From Longitalea arenae (GTDB lineage Bacteria > Bacteroidota > Bacteroidia > Chitinophagales > Chitinophagaceae), in the NCBI RefSeq assembly GCF_016924755.1, contig NZ_JAFFJX010000001.1, positions 124,001 through 188,000 of the forward strand: DNA of 64,000 nt, in the 5' to 3' direction. The position numbers and the translations under genes are program-made. Shown here one piece after another: positions 25,639 through 35,310 of this stretch; position 1 is the stretch's first letter, and every line of letters starts with the position of its first letter. The notes beneath the pieces are model-generated. The model searched no databases. It had not been told where the DNA came from and saw nothing but the letters and a program-made list of their open reading frames with translations.

Positions 25639-25675
25639 AGATCCCTGTGCGTTATTTGCACAGGGATCTCTTTTT
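25639..25675 (+). terminator. Strong intrinsic terminator downstream of comB
   Basis: AGATCCCTGTGC (25639-25650) pairs perfectly with GCACAGGGATCT (25658-25669), 12 bp, loop GTTATTT, followed by CTTTTT. Confidence 0.88.
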
Positions 25676-26459
25676 CAGCACTTCTGGTTCATCGTTCTCT
25701 TTACTATAAAAAAATGGAAAGCGGCTGTATATAGCTGTTGATAAATGCTGGTTCACTTAACCTTCATGGTTATTCGTTTGTTAACGGACTATAGCAGGCT
25801 TTGCTGGTCTTCTTTTGCTTCGTTTCATTGTTGATGGAACATGCAACGTCAATGAGAATACGGCAGCTGTATAAAACGGCCTCGCTTATAAGAGTAAGCC
25901 CTTACCTGTGGTATGCCTTTATTGATCTTTAGCAATAAATTATACACAGCTATAATGGCCGCATTGCGCAGCTGCGGAGTTGCTGTTTATGGCTATTGGT
26001 GAACCATGCCATAAAAAATATGCCTTAAAAGCAACCGGTTGATTATTATGTAAATAATTTTTTATAATATTTGTGGAAGCAAATTCAAAATAGGCTGGAA
26101 TCGAATTTGCATATTCCTCAAAAAGCCTGGTTGTAGATCATATCATTTAAAGGTGCCGCAGCGAAGAGAAAAGAACAAGGAGGACCTGGCCGGCAAGAAA
26201 AAGTAGCCCATGAGCCCTGAATATATGCAATCGGGGTTAAAATAGTGACAGAAAAGCGGGATCAAACCCAAAAATTTTTGCTTTTTGTAAATTTGGCGTA
26301 TTATTGTGTTTGGAATAGGGCTGATAAGTCATACCCGATACTCACAAAGCTCATCAGTTAATCTCATTCCACGCATATAAACTCATTTCAATTTTCAAAC
26401 GTTTTTTCAACGAACAAAGTTTGCTCGTCTGATTAAGGTGTTAACTCACAAGTTATTTT
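25676..26459. other. Long gap upstream of rho, no gene recognised
   Basis: About 780 bases between the comB terminator and rho without a supported open frame on either strand. It is AT-rich and has no reiterated-word element. A candidate -7 box TAAATTTG lies at 26288-26295, which would give a rho leader of about 160 bases. A small inverted repeat CGAACAAA...TTTGCTCG lies at 26414-26430. A long rho leader is known in other bacteria to allow autoregulation; here that is inference only. Confidence 0.45.
26288..26295 (+). promoter_or_regulatory. Candidate -7 box for rho
   Basis: TAAATTTG matches TAnnTTTG exactly, but no TTG is present at the usual -33 distance. Other weak candidates are nearby (TGTGTTTG at 26305). 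Low confidence. Confidence 0.3.
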
Positions 26460-28139
26460 ATGTATGACATTTTGCAATTGAACGACATGCTCGTTCCAGA
26501 ACTGTTAGATATTGCTGAACAGTTAAAAATACCCAACGCAAAAAAATTAGACAAACAGGAACTAGTATATAAAATCCTCGATAAGCAGGCTGTGATGGCA
26601 AGTGCAGTAAAGAATGGAACAGCTGATGATAAAGGTAAACGTAAAAGAGTAGTAAAAACAACTACTGCTAACGCAACAGAAGAAGCTGATGTGGTAAGTG
26701 GTGATGAGAAACCAGTACGTAAAGAGATGAAGAAGGAAGCGCCCAAAAAGAAAATGATTGAAAAATCAGCTCCGGCAAAGAAAGGGCGCAAGAAACCAGA
26801 GCCGGAAGAAGAGGAAGAAGTTACCCCCATATTACCGGTAATGAATGATGATAACGATGAAGATGATATTCCGGTAATTACAGGAAGGGATGACGAAGAT
26901 GATGAAGAAGATAACAACACCATGATCGCCCATGACCACGAGCGCATCGCAGAACCACAACCTTCCGTAGAACAGCAGCAAAAATCATATCCCCATCGCC
27001 GCGAATCTGCTTTTAATATTGAGTTTGACGGCGTTATTATGGCAGAAGGGGTTTTAGAAATGATGCCCGACGGATATGGCTTCCTCCGCTCTTCAGATTA
27101 CAACTACCTGTCTTCCCCCGATGATATTTATGTTTCTCCTTCTCAGATAAAATTATTTGGCTTAAAGACCGGCGACACCATCTTCGGCGCTGTTCGTCCG
27201 CCAAAAGAAGGTGAGAAATATTTCGCCTTGTTGAAAGTAGAAACGATCAACGGTAAACAACCCGAAGAAGTGCGTGACCGGGTTCCTTTCGATTACCTCA
27301 CGCCATTGTTCCCTTACGAAAAGCTGAACCTGTTCACCCAATCGAATCAATACAGCACCCGTATCATGGACATATTCACGCCCATTGGTAAGGGACAACG
27401 CGGATTGATCGTGGCTCAGCCTAAAACCGGTAAAACCGTATTGCTGAAAGAAGTGGCGAACGCCATTGCCGCCAATCACCCCGAATGTTATTTGATGGTG
27501 GTGTTGGTAGATGAGCGTCCGGAAGAGGTTACCGATATGGAACGCAGCGTACGTGCTGAAGTAATTGCTTCTACCTTCGACGAACCCGCAGAGAAACACG
27601 TTAAAGTATCTACCATTGCCCTGCAAAAGGCCAAGCGCCTGGTAGAGTGCGGACATGATGTAGTTATTCTGTTAGACTCCATCACCCGCCTTGCCCGCGC
27701 CCATAATACGGTAGCGCCCGCCTCAGGTAAAGTATTATCTGGTGGTGTGGAAGCGAACGCGATGCAAAAACCCAAACAATTCTTTGGTGCTGCCCGTAAA
27801 ATTGAAAATGGCGGCTCCCTGACCATAATAGCCACTGCCCTGATCGATACCGGTTCCAAAATGGATGAGGTGATCTTTGAAGAGTTCAAAGGTACCGGTA
27901 ACATGGAGTTACAGCTCGACCGCCGCCTGGCCAACAAGCGCGTATTCCCTGCCATTGACCTGGTAGCATCTTCTACCCGCCGTGATGATCTCTTGCTGGA
28001 GCGCGATGTATTACAAAGGATGAACCTCCTGCGCGTGTATCTTACCGATATGAATACGGAAGAAGCCATGAACGAATTGCTGAAACGGATGCGCGGTACA
28101 AAAGACAACTATGAATTTTTAGCAAGCATGAACGGTTAA
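26460..28139 (+). CDS. rho: Transcription termination factor Rho with a charged insertion
   Basis: Hexameric RNA-dependent ATPase that ends transcription. The 559-residue protein is longer than E. coli Rho (419). Residues 1-45 form the Rho N-terminal helical domain ([24 protein letters not shown]). Residues about 60-170 are a low-complexity insertion, first Lys-rich ([12 protein letters not shown]), then acidic ([25 protein letters not shown]). The RNA-binding cold-shock domain (about 195-270) has [13 protein letters not shown]. The ATPase domain has the P-loop PKTGKT near 320, [10 protein letters not shown] near 352 and the Walker B region [13 protein letters not shown] near 405. Insertions of this kind are typical of Bacteroidota Rho. 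Confidence 0.96.
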   Translation: MYDILQLNDMLVPELLDIAEQLKIPNAKKLDKQELVYKILDKQAVMASAVKNGTADDKGKRKRVVKTTTANATEEADVVSGDEKPVRKEMKKEAPKKKMIEKSAPAKKGRKKPEPEEEEEVTPILPVMNDDNDEDDIPVITGRDDEDDEEDNNTMIAHDHERIAEPQPSVEQQQKSYPHRRESAFNIEFDGVIMAEGVLEMMPDGYGFLRSSDYNYLSSPDDIYVSPSQIKLFGLKTGDTIFGAVRPPKEGEKYFALLKVETINGKQPEEVRDRVPFDYLTPLFPYEKLNLFTQSNQYSTRIMDIFTPIGKGQRGLIVAQPKTGKTVLLKEVANAIAANHPECYLMVVLVDERPEEVTDMERSVRAEVIASTFDEPAEKHVKVSTIALQKAKRLVECGHDVVILLDSITRLARAHNTVAPASGKVLSGGVEANAMQKPKQFFGAARKIENGGSLTIIATALIDTGSKMDEVIFEEFKGTGNMELQLDRRLANKRVFPAIDLVASSTRRDDLLLERDVLQRMNLLRVYLTDMNTEEAMNELLKRMRGTKDNYEFLASMNG

Positions 28140-28163
28140 TACCGTCAGGCACTACAAATAAAT

Positions 28164-28197
28164 AAAAGCCATCTCTCTAAAGGGGATGGCTTTTCTG
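28164..28197. terminator. Bidirectional terminator between rho and the pterin dehydratase gene
   Basis: AAAAGCCATC (28164-28173) and GATGGCTTTT (28185-28194) form a 10-bp stem. T tracts flank it on both strands, and it lies between convergent genes. Confidence 0.85.
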
Positions 28198-28210
28198 ATT
28201 TATAGCTTTG

Positions 28211-28441
28211 TTAAACCAGGGCGTCGATCTTTTTTGCCAGCTGGTGGTCTTTATCAGTAACCACATCGCCGGCGCTGTGCGTGCTTAACCAAACTTCCAC
28301 CTGGTTCCATACGTTGGTCCATAAAGGATGGTGGTCCATTTTTTCTGCCTCCAGCGCTACCCGGGTCATAAAGGCAAATGCTTCGGAGAAATTTTTGAAT
28401 TCAAACTTCCGGTAGAGTTTGTTGTTTTCTTCTTTCCACAT
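28211..28441 (-). CDS. 4a-hydroxytetrahydrobiopterin dehydratase
   Basis: Pterin-4a-carbinolamine dehydratase of 76 residues, which regenerates the pterin cofactor after aromatic amino acid hydroxylation; in bacteria lacking that enzyme its role is less clear. The signature is complete: [23 protein letters not shown] near 36 (with the HHP catalytic pair) and [13 protein letters not shown] near 61. It is shorter than typical members (about 95-110), lacking part of the N-terminal strand, but the core is intact. It lies downstream of the IPExxxVDY gene, separated by a hairpin element. Confidence 0.93.
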   Translation of the reverse strand: MWKEENNKLYRKFEFKNFSEAFAFMTRVALEAEKMDHHPLWTNVWNQVEVWLSTHSAGDVVTDKDHQLAKKIDALV

Positions 28442-28460
28442 ATAAGCAAGTTTTAAAGCT

Positions 28461-28570
28461 GTTACAGGTTACAAGTAGCAGGTTACAGGGGACCTTATTG
28501 CAGCATGTTAAGCATTGCAGGGGTGCCCGAAAATTGAGCCTTGTAACCTGAACCCCCTAAGTTGTAACCG
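28461..28570. repeat. Inverted-repeat element, GTTACAGGT type, copy 2
   Basis: Left arm (28461-28489) GTTACAGG, TTACAAG, TAGCAGG, TTACAGG; right arm (28541-28570) TTGTAACCTG and GTTGTAACC in reverse complement. Aligns over about 105 bases with 23967-24070, same orientation, including loop words (CAGGG.T.CCCGAA, CTTGTAA). It lies between the IPExxxVDY and pterin dehydratase genes; it is followed (28588-28612) by a short tandem AGCACATC repeat. Confidence 0.8.
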
Positions 28571-28622
28571 ACAATTGTTTTAATTATCAAATTAGCACAT
28601 CAGCACATCAGCAATTATGACA

Positions 28623-29057
28623 TTAGAATATCAGGTGCCCTTTATTCTTGATCTTCTCATTGGTAAGCTCCATCACCAGTTGAACACCGGAGATGGTTTT
28701 AACGGAATTTAATATTTGCTGGAAGAGTGCATCAGGCACAGTATCGCCTTTCATCAGCCATAAAAAATCAAGGTGCCTGAATTCGGGCAGCAGGTATTCG
28801 CCGTCGTACTGGTTGTTATATAAATAGTGTACCAGGCTGCCCAGTGGTTCACGGTATTCAAACACAGAGAAATAATAGTGTCGCTTTTTTTTATGCAGCT
28901 GGATCTCTATATCGTTGTTGATGCGAAAATCAAAATGCAGTAAATGATTCAGGTGCCAGCAGAACTGGTAACTTTTCAGGGGTGCTACAATACCAATCAA
29001 ACGGGTATTGTCGAAAAAATCATTGGCCAGATCATCCAGGTCGAGCTTAAGTTTCAT
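28623..29057 (-). CDS. IPExxxVDY family protein
   Basis: A small Bacteroidota-specific protein of 144 residues, function unknown. It has the family plan: a basic N-terminus (MKLKLDLDDL), a GIVAPLKSYQFCWHLN segment near 23, a DIEIQLHKKKRHYYF strand near 49, and the family's namesake motif, here LLPEFRHLDFLW near 90 in place of IPExxxVDY, followed by LMKGD. The motif thus has substitutions (Leu for Ile, Leu for Val, Phe for Tyr). It follows the M28 peptidase gene by 29 bases on the same strand, so the two are probably an operon. Confidence 0.82.
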   Translation of the reverse strand: MKLKLDLDDLANDFFDNTRLIGIVAPLKSYQFCWHLNHLLHFDFRINNDIEIQLHKKKRHYYFSVFEYREPLGSLVHYLYNNQYDGEYLLPEFRHLDFLWLMKGDTVPDALFQQILNSVKTISGVQLVMELTNEKIKNKGHLIF

Positions 29058-29086
29058 GCCATTATATTGCCATAAAGGTATAAAAC

Positions 29087-30736
29087 TTAGAATTCAACGG
29101 AGCCTTCTTTCAATTCTTCGCCTCTTTTATACTTCACGGTTGTTTTATCGCCCTTATGGAATTTCGATAAAGCCTGCATGTAGCTTTCCAGGTTATTGGT
29201 GTCATAGGTACCCAATTGTATAATTATGTCCCCGGTTTGAATGCCTGCTTTTTGGGCCGGCCGCCCATCGCTTACACCGTCTACGCGCACACCGCTGCCT
29301 GAAAACGTATAATCGGGCATGATGCCAAGAGTAACATTGAAACGGGCCGACGTAGTGGTGGCCGGTTCACGCGTTTTTTGAAAAGCCAGTTTGCCTTTGG
29401 TATTGGTTTGGGCTACCAGGCTTTCAATGTATTTGATAATGAACAGTTCCCCGGTGTAATTGATCTTGTTAGGATCGTCGGTGGGTTTATGGTAATCGCT
29501 GTGCAAACCCGTAAAGAAGAATAGCACCGGAATATTCTTTAAGTAAAACGAAGTGTGATCACTTGGGCCCACGCCACTGGAGTCATATTTAGGTGTAAAG
29601 TACTTCTGTTTGCTTAAGGCGGTAAATACGCCGGGCCAGCTGGGAGAGGTGCCATAGCCGCCAATGGTGATCGTTTTATTGCTATCGTTCAACCTGCCTA
29701 CCATATCCATATTCACCATATAGTTCACCGTTTGCAGGCTCACAGTAGGATGTTCGGTAAAATATTTTGAACCGAACAGGCCCAGCTCTTCGCCGGAGAA
29801 GGCGATAAACAGATAGTTGTTGTTTTTATTCTTTGACAACTTCAGCAGCCTGGCCAGTTCAATAAGCGCGGCGGTTCCGCTGGCATTATCGTCGGCGCCG
29901 TTGTGGATCTGCTTTTCACCGCTGCGCAGCATACTGTTGCCATCTTCACCATAACCAAGGTGATCATAATGTGCGCCAAAAATGATCGTGGTGGGCGCGC
30001 CGTTATTGATCATGCCAATGACATTATTGCCCGTTCTTTTTTTATCGCTGATAACTGTTTTTAACCTTATATCGAGTGTTGCCGATTCATCGGCCAGATA
30101 TTGCTTGCCGGCCTTCGGTGTTAAATAAACAACCGGTATAGAAAGTGGACGGGAATTGTCTTTAGCGTCGAATTGCAGGTTATCGGCTATGCCCGAGCTG
30201 TTATATACAAACAAGGCTGTAGCGCCTTTTTCAGCAGCTTTGCCCGCAATGGTTTTTATAGCTGTCGCAAGATCAAAATGCGGGTTATCCTTATTCTCTT
30301 CAATAAGATCTTTCAGGTCATTGAACCAGGGTACACCCTGTTCCTTCACCGCAGGCGATACAGCTGCCGTAAGGCTTGCTTCCGGACAAAACACAAAAGG
30401 AAAATATTCGTCGTTCAGTTTAAGCTCGCGGTCATTAATGAATAGTAAGGTAGAAGGGTTGATCTGTTTGCCGTCATAAATCTCAAAAGGCTGCAGCCAG
30501 CCCTGTTCGCCTTTAGGTTCCAGACCGGCCTTCTTAAACTCATTGCTGATGTATTCGCTTGCCAGTTTTTCGCCGTTAGTGCCCGCCCGTCTGCCTTCCA
30601 GCTTATCATCCGACAGGTACGAGATATGTGCCTGCAGGTTGGTAATCATAACTTTATCGGCTTTTTTCAACTTCTGACCTACAGAAGACTGGGAGGCGAA
30701 TAATAGAATGATCAATAAACGCAAAAAAAGGTTCAT
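29087..30736 (-). CDS. Secreted M28 family metallopeptidase with a C-terminal PDZ domain
   Basis: A zinc aminopeptidase-type exopeptidase of 549 residues. A signal peptide is at 1-20 (MNLFLRLLIILLFASQSSVGQ). A protease-associated insertion lies about 120-230. The M28 catalytic domain (about 245-450) carries GAHYDHLG (first His and Asp), GADDNASGTAALIELARL, EELGLFGSKYF (the catalytic Glu pair), MDMVGRL and HSDYHKPTDD (last His). A PDZ domain is at about 465-545 (VRVDGVSDGRPAQKAGIQTGDIIIQLG). It cleaves peptides in the periplasm or outside the cell; specificity not readable. A -7 box is at 30766. Confidence 0.94.
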   Translation of the reverse strand: MNLFLRLLIILLFASQSSVGQKLKKADKVMITNLQAHISYLSDDKLEGRRAGTNGEKLASEYISNEFKKAGLEPKGEQGWLQPFEIYDGKQINPSTLLFINDRELKLNDEYFPFVFCPEASLTAAVSPAVKEQGVPWFNDLKDLIEENKDNPHFDLATAIKTIAGKAAEKGATALFVYNSSGIADNLQFDAKDNSRPLSIPVVYLTPKAGKQYLADESATLDIRLKTVISDKKRTGNNVIGMINNGAPTTIIFGAHYDHLGYGEDGNSMLRSGEKQIHNGADDNASGTAALIELARLLKLSKNKNNNYLFIAFSGEELGLFGSKYFTEHPTVSLQTVNYMVNMDMVGRLNDSNKTITIGGYGTSPSWPGVFTALSKQKYFTPKYDSSGVGPSDHTSFYLKNIPVLFFFTGLHSDYHKPTDDPNKINYTGELFIIKYIESLVAQTNTKGKLAFQKTREPATTTSARFNVTLGIMPDYTFSGSGVRVDGVSDGRPAQKAGIQTGDIIIQLGTYDTNNLESYMQALSKFHKGDKTTVKYKRGEELKEGSVEF

Positions 30737-30765
30737 TGTAGTTATTTTTCAGGCTTAGGTGCTAA

Positions 30766-30773
30766 CAAAGTTA
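30766..30773 (-). promoter_or_regulatory. Predicted -7 box of the M28 peptidase gene
   Basis: On the minus strand the box reads TAACTTTG (exact TAnnTTTG), 29 bases before the ATG. Confidence 0.5.
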
Positions 30774-31123
30774 TAATTAGACAAAGCCTGTACCAATAAT
30801 TGTTTATCAAAAATCAGGGCAATTTTAAAGGAGGCAAAATGATCGAAAGTCAGGGCTCATCCATCTTAGAGCGCGCGGGCAGGTCAGAAAATAATACTAT
30901 TTTAACACATCTTTCAAGGTGTGTTCCAGCTATTTGCTTTTAATTGGCTTCTTGATCAGGATCACTATTTATTGGTGATTTTAGGCAGTAAGTAAACAAA
31001 TTATTTTATCAGCTGTTTATAAAAGCCTGTTAACCGGTTATTTCCGACATCGCGATGCAAACGCGCGCCATATTAATTTTGTTTAAGATCGTTTTTTTCT
31101 TTATAAGCTCACCTTTTTTCCTT

Positions 31124-31131
31124 TACTTTTG
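31124..31131 (+). promoter_or_regulatory. Predicted -7 box of the SNF2 helicase gene
   Basis: TACTTTTG (exact TAnnTTTG). The ATG is 190 bases downstream, giving a long leader that contains the inverted word-repeat at 31156-31271. Confidence 0.4.
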
Positions 31132-31155
31132 CAGATTGCCCTTTTTTGAACAGAT

Positions 31156-31271
31156 GGCAGTTCGCAGTGGGCAGTTTGCAGTTTCGTTGAATTTTTTGAC
31201 AGCCTGATTATTATAATATAAACCTGTAAAATTTTAAGGGTTGTAACTGCCAACTGGAAACTGCCAACTTG
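31156..31271 (+). repeat. Inverted reiterated word (GGCAGTT) in the helicase leader
   Basis: Left arm (31156-31184) GGCAGTT, CGCAGT, GGGCAGTTT, GCAGTTT; right arm (31245-31271) AACTGCC, AACTGGAA, ACTGCCAACTTG, the reverse complement. The loop is AT-rich. If transcription starts near 31136, the element is in the 5' leader. Confidence 0.65.
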
Positions 31272-31321
31272 AAATTCAGACTGCTAATATCTAATCAGAG
31301 ATTTGGAAATTAAAACAAAGC

Positions 31322-34300
31322 ATGGCACTACCTCATCTTATTAAATATGTGTACACCAATGGAACTGATGAAGTGATCCGTAGGGGAAAGAAGATACACG
31401 CCATCGGATATGTAGAACTGGTGGACTATGATGAACTCCTTGATTCTGTAACCTTCCGGGTTAAAGATGATAGTTATACAACTTATTACAAAGTAAACAT
31501 ACAGAAGTTTAAGGACTCGCGAACCCTGTCGGTTCGTTGCGCCTGCCCTTATAACCTCGGTGATATTTGCCGCCACGAAGCGGCAGCGCTTATTCAACTG
31601 CAGGAAATGTTGGATAAGAATATGCTGAAGACTGAGAAGGTGGACTACGATCAGAAGCATACCGTATTGAAGATGAAATTCATCGATTTGAAAACATTAC
31701 GGTTGCTGTGTTCACCGGAAACCTATACGGAAGCCGAAAAATACCTGCGCACCCAACGTGCAGATATTGAATATGCACAGGATGAAGTAGTGAAAGCTAC
31801 TGTAACCATCGATGGTACGCCCTGGAAAGTAGTGATCCGTAAGAACGAAGAAAGAAATTTTGATACCAGTTGTAATTATGAAGATCGCCTGCATCCGCTC
31901 TGTTTGCCCAAGGTGATCGTATTTCTACAATTGCTGAATGCTTATGGACCTTTTTATTTCGACAGCATCCGCAACTGGGATAAAGAGAAAAATAAATTAC
32001 TCGAAGCCTATGGTTATACACTCAGCGATAACCTTGATGGCAAGTTTGAATTTACTTATAAAGACGGCAAACCTTTTTTGCGGGTGCTGGATCCTTCCAT
32101 TAAACGCATAGCACCGCAGGATGCCGCCCGCTCAAAACCGAAACCGGTAGTGACCGAAGTGCCTGATGCGGCTGAAACTGTAGCGGTAGAAGAACCGGAA
32201 AAAACAAGCACGTTTACGCAACGCCTGGGCGTGGTGTTTAATTTCAATTATGAAAGTTATCCAGGCTTTTCCATTGATGCTATCAGCGGGGAAATAAATG
32301 AAGAAGCCACCCAGTTCGCCGGCAAGGTAGAAAAGCTCGATCTCTCCAAGTTCATTAACCTGGAGGTATATGCCGAGAACGACCGGCAAATGATTCCCCA
32401 GCTGCGGAAGATGCAGGATGTGGAAGTAACCAAGTACCTTAACCGCAATTCACCCTTTAGCGGAATATGGGAGAATATCATTCACCATGAGGAAGATGAC
32501 CTGCCTGAAGAGACCAAGGCGCTTATGGTGGAATACCTGCATCCCAAGCTGAAAAAACTGTTTGCAGATATTGCTGCAAACCCATTCGTGTTCTATCTGA
32601 ACGGTAAAAAGGTTTTCAAAACGGAGAACCTGCACACCGCTGGCATTGTAACCGACTTTATTTCTCCATACTTTAAAATAATTGCCGGTAAGAACAGCTA
32701 TGAGATCGAATGCTGGGTAAAGCTGAACGGACAACACGTAAACATCAGCGAGAACGGCATCAATAGCAGTTTGCTTTTCTTCTATAATGACAACCTGTTT
32801 TTGTGGGATAAACCGGAAGATGTTGGCCTGGTAACGCAGTTCCATGGAAAAGGAAAGCTCGTGTATTCGAAAACCGACTGGCCCGAGCAATTGCGCAAAA
32901 TGGTATTGCCTCTTACGAAAGATTACCATGTTGAGTTTGACACGTCGCTGGTAAGTGAGGTTAAAGACGGCGATCCTGAAAAACGCGTGGTATTACAGGA
33001 AAAAGGCGATTACCTGGTATTTCAACCGCTGTTCTCTTACAAAGGATTTGAAACGAAACCCGGTGGTAAAGACGAGCTGGTGATCCCTGATACCGAAAGA
33101 GTGGTGATCGTTCACCGGAATAAAGAAAAAGAGTTACAGTTCATCAAGAAGCTGGAAAACCTGCACTCAGGATTTATCAGACCGGAAGGCGGCCAGCAGC
33201 TGGCGCTGAAAGGCAGTGATGTATTAAAGAATAACTGGTTCTTTTTGTTTGTTGACGCCATGAAGGAATTGAAGATCCCGGTATATGGATTTGACGCGCT
33301 GAAGAACTTCCGCTTCAATACTGCCCGTCCGCAAACAAAAATTCATATCAGCAGCAATACCGACTGGTTCGATGCGCGGGTTGATATTGTGTTTGGCGAT
33401 CAAAAAGTGACCATCGCCGATGTAAAGAAAGCACTGGCCAACCGGCAGCAGTTCGTGCAACTGAACGATGGAACGCTGGGTATTCTTCCCGAAGAATGGA
33501 TCAAAAAATATTCACTGCTGTTCAGGGTAGGGGAAGGCAAGCAAAACCAATTGCGCCTGTCGAAATACCACATGAGCGTTATTGACGAGCTGTACGATAA
33601 CCGCAGTGAAGAAGAGCTGGTACTAAAGCTTGAAGAGAAATATGAACAATTAAAAAGTTTCAACAAGATAAAAGAGATACCGCTTCCTGAACACCTGCAA
33701 AATGTATTGCGGCCATACCAGGAACACGGGTATCACTGGCTGCATTACCTCAGCGAAATAGGCTGGGGCGGTATCCTGGCTGACGATATGGGTTTGGGTA
33801 AAACCGTACAGGCTTTATCGTACCTGAATTATTACAGAACCAGCCAGGGCAAATTAAGGGCGTTGGTGGTTTGTCCAACCACACTGATGTTCAACTGGGA
33901 AAATGAGATCAAGAAGTTTACGCCTTCGCTTACCTATTACATACATCATGGTGGGGAAAGAACAAGAGGCAAGGAACAGTTCATGAGCGCCGAGATCATC
34001 ATTACCACTTACGGCACTTTACGCAGCGATATAAAATTATTAGTGGAAATTCCATTTGATTATGTGGTGCTCGATGAATCGCAGGCGATCAAAAATCCCA
34101 GCAGTAAGGTTACCAAGGCAGCCTGCCTGTTACAGTCCAAGAACAGGATCTGTTTGAGCGGTACCCCCTTGCAGAATAATACATTCGATATTTTCGCGCA
34201 GATGAACTTTCTGAACCCGGGGATGCTCGGCAGCGTTGAATTCTTCCGCCAGGAATTTGCGATACCGATCGATAAATTCGGTGAGGCCGATCGTAAAGAC

Positions 34301-35095
34301 CATTTGCGTAAATTATTATATCCTTTCATTTTGCGCCGTACCAAGGAGCAGGTAGCAAAAGACCTGCCCGATAAAATTGAGACGATCCTGTTCTGCGAAA
34401 TGGAATCGGAGCAACAGGCCATCTATGATGCCTATCGCAATGATTTCCGCGACAAGATCATGGGCACCATCGAACAGCAGGGGATCCAACGCTCCCAGTT
34501 GACCATCCTGCAAGGTTTGATGAAACTGCGGCAGATCTGTGATTCACCCGCCATTTTGAATGAAGCGGAAAAGTTTCCAAACCATTCCATAAAACTGGAA
34601 GAGCTTGGCCGCGAGATCACGGAAAATATCAGTAACCACAAAGCGCTGGTGTTCTCCCAGTTCCTGGGTATGCTGGCCCTCATCAAGGAAAAATTGAAAG
34701 AGCTGGAAGTTGATTATGAGTATTTCGACGGAAGTACTTCTGCTATTGACCGCGAGCGGGCTATTCAACGTTTCCAGAACGATGATAACTGCCGTGTATT
34801 CCTGATCTCCTTAAAAGCCGGTGGTGTGGGTTTGAACCTGACGGCTGCCGATTATGTATACATCGTTGATCCATGGTGGAACCCCGCCGTTGAACAGCAG
34901 GCGATTGACCGCACGCATCGTATCGGCCAAACGAAGAATATCTTTGCCTATCGCATGATCTGTAAAGACACCATTGAAGACAAGATCCTGCAGCTGCAGG
35001 ATAAAAAGCGACTGTTAGCCAAGGACCTCATCACAGACGATGAAGGCTTTGTTAAATCGCTTACCCGAGAGGATGTGGAATATCTGTTCAGTTAA
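31322..35095 (+). CDS. SWIM zinc-finger SNF2-family DNA helicase
   Basis: A large SNF2 ATPase of 1257 residues. The N-terminal SWIM finger (CACPYNLGDICRH, ligands Cys73, Cys75, Cys83, His85) probably binds nucleic acid or a protein. Residues about 120-760 are a long region with no motif that I recognise. The SNF2 ATPase core (about 795-1257) has LRPYQEHGYHWL (motif Q-like), the Walker A DDMGLGKT near 821, DESQAIKNP (in place of DEAH) near 916, CLSGTPLQNN, and in the second RecA domain AGGVGLNLTAADYVYIVDPWWNP and the motif VI segment DRTHRIGQ near 1197. SNF2 proteins remodel protein-DNA complexes. The exact role is unknown. Confidence 0.93.
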   Translation: MALPHLIKYVYTNGTDEVIRRGKKIHAIGYVELVDYDELLDSVTFRVKDDSYTTYYKVNIQKFKDSRTLSVRCACPYNLGDICRHEAAALIQLQEMLDKNMLKTEKVDYDQKHTVLKMKFIDLKTLRLLCSPETYTEAEKYLRTQRADIEYAQDEVVKATVTIDGTPWKVVIRKNEERNFDTSCNYEDRLHPLCLPKVIVFLQLLNAYGPFYFDSIRNWDKEKNKLLEAYGYTLSDNLDGKFEFTYKDGKPFLRVLDPSIKRIAPQDAARSKPKPVVTEVPDAAETVAVEEPEKTSTFTQRLGVVFNFNYESYPGFSIDAISGEINEEATQFAGKVEKLDLSKFINLEVYAENDRQMIPQLRKMQDVEVTKYLNRNSPFSGIWENIIHHEEDDLPEETKALMVEYLHPKLKKLFADIAANPFVFYLNGKKVFKTENLHTAGIVTDFISPYFKIIAGKNSYEIECWVKLNGQHVNISENGINSSLLFFYNDNLFLWDKPEDVGLVTQFHGKGKLVYSKTDWPEQLRKMVLPLTKDYHVEFDTSLVSEVKDGDPEKRVVLQEKGDYLVFQPLFSYKGFETKPGGKDELVIPDTERVVIVHRNKEKELQFIKKLENLHSGFIRPEGGQQLALKGSDVLKNNWFFLFVDAMKELKIPVYGFDALKNFRFNTARPQTKIHISSNTDWFDARVDIVFGDQKVTIADVKKALANRQQFVQLNDGTLGILPEEWIKKYSLLFRVGEGKQNQLRLSKYHMSVIDELYDNRSEEELVLKLEEKYEQLKSFNKIKEIPLPEHLQNVLRPYQEHGYHWLHYLSEIGWGGILADDMGLGKTVQALSYLNYYRTSQGKLRALVVCPTTLMFNWENEIKKFTPSLTYYIHHGGERTRGKEQFMSAEIIITTYGTLRSDIKLLVEIPFDYVVLDESQAIKNPSSKVTKAACLLQSKNRICLSGTPLQNNTFDIFAQMNFLNPGMLGSVEFFRQEFAIPIDKFGEADRKDHLRKLLYPFILRRTKEQVAKDLPDKIETILFCEMESEQQAIYDAYRNDFRDKIMGTIEQQGIQRSQLTILQGLMKLRQICDSPAILNEAEKFPNHSIKLEELGREITENISNHKALVFSQFLGMLALIKEKLKELEVDYEYFDGSTSAIDRERAIQRFQNDDNCRVFLISLKAGGVGLNLTAADYVYIVDPWWNPAVEQQAIDRTHRIGQTKNIFAYRMICKDTIEDKILQLQDKKRLLAKDLITDDEGFVKSLTREDVEYLFS

Positions 35096-35150
35096 TAAAG
35101 TCCTGGTTTACATTACTTAAGTAAAGATGTGTTACCAGGAATAAACGAAG

Positions 35151-35193
35151 TGCCACGATTTGCATTGAAAATGTGCTGATCGTGGCATTTTTT
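35151..35193 (+). terminator. Terminator of the SNF2 helicase gene
   Basis: TGCCACGAT (35151-35159) pairs with ATCGTGGCA (35179-35187), followed by TTTTTT. The stem spans a 19-base loop. This structure also contains the upstream in-frame GTG of the next gene, so that GTG is not a start. Confidence 0.75.
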
Positions 35194-35310
35194 AATAAAC
35201 AGGCGCCACTAACTTATCCAGAGGATGAACTTTTCAGGACGATCTTTGTTTGCACAAGTTTGCCTGCAGGGTGGCGTCTAAAAGTTTATATTGTAATATC
35301 AAACCCATAC

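Noticed and set aside
26453-26947. Ser-rich minus-strand frame of 164 codons opposite the rho insertion
   Set aside because: A shadow of acidic GAA/GAT codons in rho; it has no independent signals.
35173-35310. Longer N-terminus for outer-membrane paralogue A
   Set aside because: The GTG start lies within the helicase terminator, and the extension would place 46 residues ahead of a clear signal peptide.
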